Source of the DNA: Chryseobacterium joostei
GTDB lineage: Bacteria > Bacteroidota > Bacteroidia > Flavobacteriales > Weeksellaceae
Direction: 5' to 3'
Assembly (NCBI RefSeq): GCF_003815775.1
Contig: NZ_CP033926.1
Span: 2,356,001 to 2,420,000 of the forward strand
DNA length: 64,000 nt
Made by a program: the position numbers and the translations under genes. Under the pieces are notes generated by a model, which saw nothing but the letters and a program-made list of their open reading frames with translations, was not told the DNA's origin and did not search any database. Each line of letters starts with the position of its first letter. Within the stretch, counting starts at the first letter, position 1. Shown one piece after another: positions 61,579-64,000 of the stretch.

Positions 61579-61971
61579 CTAAAATTTAAAACGTCTGTTT
61601 TCTTTTTTATCCGAAAGTTTCTTTTTGGTATCCAAGCGCTTCTGCTTCTGCCTTTTTGATGGTTTTGTAGCAGTTCTTTTTTTAGGAATAAACAAGGATT
61701 TATCTACTAAATCAATGATTTTTTCAATAGCCTTATTTTTATTCATGAGTTGGGTTCTGCTTTCAGAAACTGTTAGAAACAGCCACCCATCTGCATTAAT
61801 CCTGTTTTTCAGTTTATCCTGAATTAATATTTTTTCATCATCATTAAAAAAAACAGAGGTTTCTACTTTCCAAAGCACGGTAACAGCAGTCTCCACTTTA
61901 TTTACATTCTGTCCTCCGGCTCCACTGCTGCGGGAAGTTTTGAAACTGAGTTCTTTTGAAAAGTCTTTCAT
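61579..61971 (-). CDS. arfB: Alternative ribosome-rescue factor ArfB (peptidyl-tRNA hydrolase)
   Basis: 130 residues. The catalytic GGQ motif is at residues 19-21 (SSGAGGQNVNKVETAV), followed by a small domain 3-like fold and a basic C-terminal tail (TKPSKRQKQKRLDTKKKLSD) that inserts in the empty mRNA channel of stalled ribosomes. It hydrolyses peptidyl-tRNA on non-stop ribosomes, in parallel to tmRNA. Length and plan match ArfB/YaeJ rather than RF1/RF2. Located next to menE on the same strand, gap 43 bp. Secure. Confidence 0.95.
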   Translation of the reverse strand: MKDFSKELSFKTSRSSGAGGQNVNKVETAVTVLWKVETSVFFNDDEKILIQDKLKNRINADGWLFLTVSESRTQLMNKNKAIEKIIDLVDKSLFIPKKRTATKPSKRQKQKRLDTKKKLSDKKENRRFKF

Positions 61972-62014
61972 TGTTTTAAATTTTGAAATTCAGGCTACGA
62001 GAGCCAAGATATAA

Positions 62015-63043
62015 CTAAATATTTTCACTAATCATTTTGTATAATTCTATTCTGTTAACTTTTCCGTTAGGTGTTCTTGGAATTGTATTAATAAAAATAA
62101 TCTCTTTTGGTTTATGGAATTTTTTCTCAAATGTTATCTGGGAAATGGCTCTAATTAAGCCGTCCGATTCTTTTCCCTCAACAATCAGCACTAGTTTTTG
62201 CCCTAAACTTTCATCGGGTAAGCCTACAAAAATAGCTTCATTAGGTATTTCTTTTTTGACTAAGGTTTCAAGCGCTTCCGGAAAAATTTTCGCTCCACCA
62301 GAATTAATTACGTTGTCTATTCTTCCCAGGAATTTAAATTGCTTATCGTTTTTAATTTCAACTAAATCATTAGTTTTCAATACCTCATCATTTACATTGG
62401 GTGCAAATAAGGTCAGACATCCTCTTTCATCCAAGGAAATAGAAACATTTTCAAACACAGTAAAATAATCTTCGGATTCCGGCATTAACTGTTTCAGACC
62501 AATATGGGAAAGTGTTTCTGACATTCCATAAGTTTCAAAAATACAGTTTGAACTCTTTAGATCTATATGACGAATTTTATTTTTGAGACTTTCAGAAACT
62601 GCAGCTCCGCCAATGATCAAGTTTTTAATCAAATGTAATTGATCCAATGAATTTTCTACCTGAAGCGGAGTCATCGCACAAAAGTCTATTTCTTCATCCA
62701 AATGTCCTACTGGATTTAAAGATGGTTCTGTAACAATCAACTTTAGATTGCGTTCCATAGAGCGTACTATCATCATTTTTCCTGAAATGTATTCTACAGG
62801 CAGGCACAATAGAGCTTTATCTCCCTCTTTTAATCCCAGAAAATTACAGGTCATCACTGCAGAATTGATCATTTTCTTTTTCTCGATGTCGAAAATCTTT
62901 GGAACTCCCGTAGACCCTGAGGTCTGAACTTTTACCATTTCACCATCAGAAACCCATTCTTCTAAAAAGTTTTCTACTTTTTTTTCAAATTCTGTATGGA
63001 ATGATAATTTATTAATATTGAGATTATTGAAGTCTATAAGCAT
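62015..63043 (-). CDS. menE: o-Succinylbenzoate-CoA ligase-like AMP-binding enzyme
   Basis: About 342 residues from ATG 63043 (MLIDFNNLNINKLSFHTEFE); the longer frame to 63109 has an unlikely hydrophobic head. Shorter than most ANL enzymes, but MenE of Bacteroidota is of this size. Signatures: VQTSGSTGVPK (AMP-binding, about 39-49), GGAAVSESLKNKIRHI, FETYGMSETLSHIG, LGRIDNVINSGGAKIFPEAL and GKVNRIEL at the end with the catalytic Lys. Joins o-succinylbenzoate with CoA in menaquinone synthesis, fitting the NDH-2 at 18.3 kb and chorismate from aroC. AMP-dependent ligase is certain, MenE specificity likely. Confidence 0.85.
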   Translation of the reverse strand: MLIDFNNLNINKLSFHTEFEKKVENFLEEWVSDGEMVKVQTSGSTGVPKIFDIEKKKMINSAVMTCNFLGLKEGDKALLCLPVEYISGKMMIVRSMERNLKLIVTEPSLNPVGHLDEEIDFCAMTPLQVENSLDQLHLIKNLIIGGAAVSESLKNKIRHIDLKSSNCIFETYGMSETLSHIGLKQLMPESEDYFTVFENVSISLDERGCLTLFAPNVNDEVLKTNDLVEIKNDKQFKFLGRIDNVINSGGAKIFPEALETLVKKEIPNEAIFVGLPDESLGQKLVLIVEGKESDGLIRAISQITFEKKFHKPKEIIFINTIPRTPNGKVNRIELYKMISENI

Positions 63044-63117
63044 GATTGTGATACATAAAAAGTGATGTAAATTTAAAAAAAACTTTAAAAAATTCTTGTA
63101 TCTAAACAAAAAAGCTG

Positions 63118-63125
63118 TAAATTTG
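63118..63125 (+). promoter_or_regulatory. -7 promoter element of the first tRNA-Gln gene
   Basis: TAAATTTG, 17 nt before the mature tRNA 5' end. A CTTG at about 63095-63098 stands 19 nt upstream as a possible -33 element. Confidence 0.5.
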
Positions 63126-63142
63126 CATCACCAAAATAAAAC

Positions 63143-63213
63143 AGACCTATAGTGTAACGGTAGCACTCCGGTTTTTGGTACCGTCAGTCGGGGTTCGAAT
63201 CCCTGTGGGTCTA
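63143..63213 (+). tRNA. tRNA-Gln (anticodon TTG)
   Basis: 71 nt. Acceptor stem AGACCTA pairs with TGGGTCT (one T-G pair) and discriminator A. D-loop AGTGTAACGGTAGCACT, anticodon loop TTTTGGT with anticodon TTG (Gln), T-arm with GGTTCGAATCC. CCA is not encoded. Identical in sequence to the copy at 63403. Confidence 0.95.
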
Positions 63214-63214
63214 C

Positions 63215-63246
63215 AAACCATCCTTTTTTAGGATGGTTTTTGTTTT
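63215..63246 (+). terminator. Terminator after the first tRNA-Gln gene
   Basis: AAACCATCC and GGATGGTTT hairpin with a T-rich tail, starting 1 nt after the tRNA end. Confidence 0.85.
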
Positions 63247-63353
63247 TAGAATAATCAGTTTAAATTCATTCAAAATTCAGCTTAAAAACCATAGCATGAA
63301 ATAAGGTTATTTGATAAAATAAATACTTTATTCATAATTTTTCAAAAACAGTT

Positions 63354-63384
63354 TTTGCATATAAGGAAAAAAGTTGTAGATTTG
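63354..63384 (+). promoter_or_regulatory. Promoter of the second tRNA-Gln gene
   Basis: TTTG (63354-63357), a 19 nt spacer and TAGATTTG (63377-63384) form a very good Bacteroidota promoter, 18 nt before the tRNA. Confidence 0.7.
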
Positions 63385-63402
63385 CACCACCAAAAATAAA
63401 AC

Positions 63403-63473
63403 AGACCTATAGTGTAACGGTAGCACTCCGGTTTTTGGTACCGTCAGTCGGGGTTCGAATCCCTGTGGGTCTA
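63403..63473 (+). tRNA. tRNA-Gln (anticodon TTG), second identical copy
   Basis: Identical over 71 nt to the tRNA at 63143, with the same AAATAAAAC leader just upstream, showing recent duplication at a step of 260 bp. It has its own promoter and terminator, so each copy is an independent unit. Confidence 0.95.
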
Positions 63474-63482
63474 CAACCAAAT

Positions 63483-63519
63483 AAAAGCAACTCGCTAATC
63501 TACAGCAAGTTGCTTTTTT
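63483..63519 (+). terminator. Terminator after the second tRNA-Gln gene
   Basis: AAAAGCAACTCGCT pairs with AGCAAGTTGCTTTT with one mismatch and a T-run. Different in sequence from the terminator of the first copy. Confidence 0.8.
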
Positions 63520-63524
63520 ATTTT

Positions 63525-63560
63525 GGTCACTTCTGGTCACTTGGTCACGATTTTGGTCAC
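63525..63560. repeat. Four GGTCAC direct repeats directly after tRNA-Gln
   Basis: GGTCAC begins at 63525, 63535, 63543 and 63555 with uneven spacing of 10, 8 and 12 nt. The block immediately follows the tRNA terminator. It could be a protein-binding site or the edge of an element integrated at the tRNA. No integrase is visible in the window. Confidence 0.55.
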
Positions 63561-63816
63561 TGTTTTTTGTAAAAAAGCCCCGCTTACATCTCATTTAACT
63601 TATTTGAATCTGATTGCATTTCAGTAACGGAAACAATGACCGTTTCACCTCAATAACCATCCATGATATTTACTATAGTCGCTATACATTGATTTACTCA
63701 TCAAGTACACCCATGTTTCTAAATAATTCTCAACAAACAGATGTTGAAAAGCACTAATACACCCATACACATCAGTAATTCAAGTAGTTAATTATTATTT
63801 TTCAAAAATAAAATAT
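63561..63816. other. Gap without recognised features
   Basis: About 250 bp after the GGTCAC repeats with no ORF, hairpin or promoter that I can support. Base composition is a little less AT-rich at its start (GCCCCGCTTACATCTC) than the usual intergenic DNA here. Confidence 0.45.
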
Positions 63817-63833
63817 TTGGCACGATTTTTGTA
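63817..63833 (+). promoter_or_regulatory. Candidate sigma-54 promoter near the window end
   Basis: TTGGCACGATTTTTGTA: TTGGCACG as the -24 block, then ATTT, then TTGTA as the -12 block. It matches the RpoN consensus YTGGCACGrNNNTTGCW except for T in place of C in the -12 element. The same one-base change occurs in the candidate at 29403. Confidence 0.55.
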
Positions 63834-63842
63834 CATTAGCTT

Positions 63843-63971
63843 AATTAGAGAGCTTAGAAGTATTTTATTAAATTATTATATAAAAAAGCTTTCAGTAATT
63901 ATTTTGACAAAGGAAAAGTTAAAATAATGTAGAAAACCTATAAATGTTATATTAGCATTCATAGGTTTTTT
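63843..63971 (+). ncRNA. Possible sigma-54-dependent small RNA of about 125-130 nt
   Basis: The interval between the candidate promoter and the hairpin at 63933 has no ORF with a plausible start and length. If RpoN initiates about 12 nt after the -12 block, the transcript would be about 128 nt and end with a terminator-type hairpin. Alternatively the hairpin may be a leader attenuator of a gene beyond the window. Prediction from layout only. Confidence 0.35.
63933..63971 (+). terminator. Terminator-type hairpin at the window end
   Basis: AAAACCTATAAATG (63933-63946) pairs with CATTCATAGGTTTT (63956-63969) with one G-T pair, followed by T-run. Confidence 0.7.
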
Positions 63972-64000
63972 GCTTTAAAGGCAGTAATTGAATTTTTATT

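Noticed and set aside
63328..63594. Minus-strand ORF of 88 residues across the second tRNA-Gln
   Set aside because: Its centre is the translated antisense of the tRNA (DPQGFEPRLTVPKTG-type), a well-known false protein.

Overview
The window looks like chromosomal DNA of a Chryseobacterium-like member of the Flavobacteriia (Bacteroidota, Weeksellaceae). The basis is low G+C by eye, promoters of the TTTG / TAnnTTTG type, few Shine-Dalgarno sequences, T9SS C-terminal sorting domains, TonB-dependent uptake, a mevalonate-pathway HMG-CoA reductase and many proteins of typical flavobacterial form. Genus is inferred from protein style; no database was searched. No IS element, prophage, CRISPR array, toxin-antitoxin pair or rRNA operon was recognised.

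Layout. 0-5 kb: tail of a membrane protein, an aroC-thioredoxin-tlpA operon, a YkvA-like gene and a fused pyrE-pyrF (UMP synthase). 5-14 kb: cell-envelope block with an M1-peptidase-like protein lacking its zinc motif, three T9SS-sorted secreted proteins and a 1075-residue surface/outer-membrane protein. 14-23 kb: dusB, then endonuclease-lrp-deoC, NDH-2-trmD, a GH25 lysozyme, an alpha/beta hydrolase and a 5'-nucleotidase. 23-32 kb: ABC-F ATPase, Gfo/Idh oxidoreductase, TonB siderophore receptor with a PepSY-type partner, an outer-membrane protein with a possible sigma-54 promoter, 1-Cys peroxiredoxin and MscS. 32-39 kb: sucC, ClC channel and a tightly coupled four-gene operon headed by HMG-CoA reductase that includes an unlisted 54-residue membrane protein. 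39-44 kb: DNA-repair genes (radical SAM with HhH, its TIGR03915-type partner, an AlkC/AlkD-like HEAT protein) on both sides of a gene-free 969 bp region. 44-58 kb: redox pair with HxlR regulator, pfkA-gap, LuxR-type regulator, MpaB-like oxygenase, recA, htpG, XRE regulator and a hydrolase. 58-64 kb: alkyltransferase-like protein, deoxyhypusine-synthase-like protein, GreA-like factor, arfB, menE, two identical tRNA-Gln genes and an apparently non-coding tail.

The most striking element is the 41.8-42.7 kb region between two convergent genes. It holds seven perfect DnaA boxes (TGTGGATAA, the reverse complement of TTATCCACA), all in one orientation and spaced alternately about 120 and 158 bp, because the region is a roughly 278 bp tandem repeat present about three times. 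It is a strong candidate for a replication origin or a DnaA-titrating locus.

Other points to follow: the one-base-overlap HMG-CoA reductase operon with its mini membrane protein; a sigma-54-like promoter followed about 115 bp later by a terminator with no ORF between (possible small RNA); promoter elements 4-9 nt from start codons, implying leaderless mRNAs; a perfect 53 bp palindrome between dusB and deoC; and an alkyltransferase-like protein with Ala in place of the reactive Cys.
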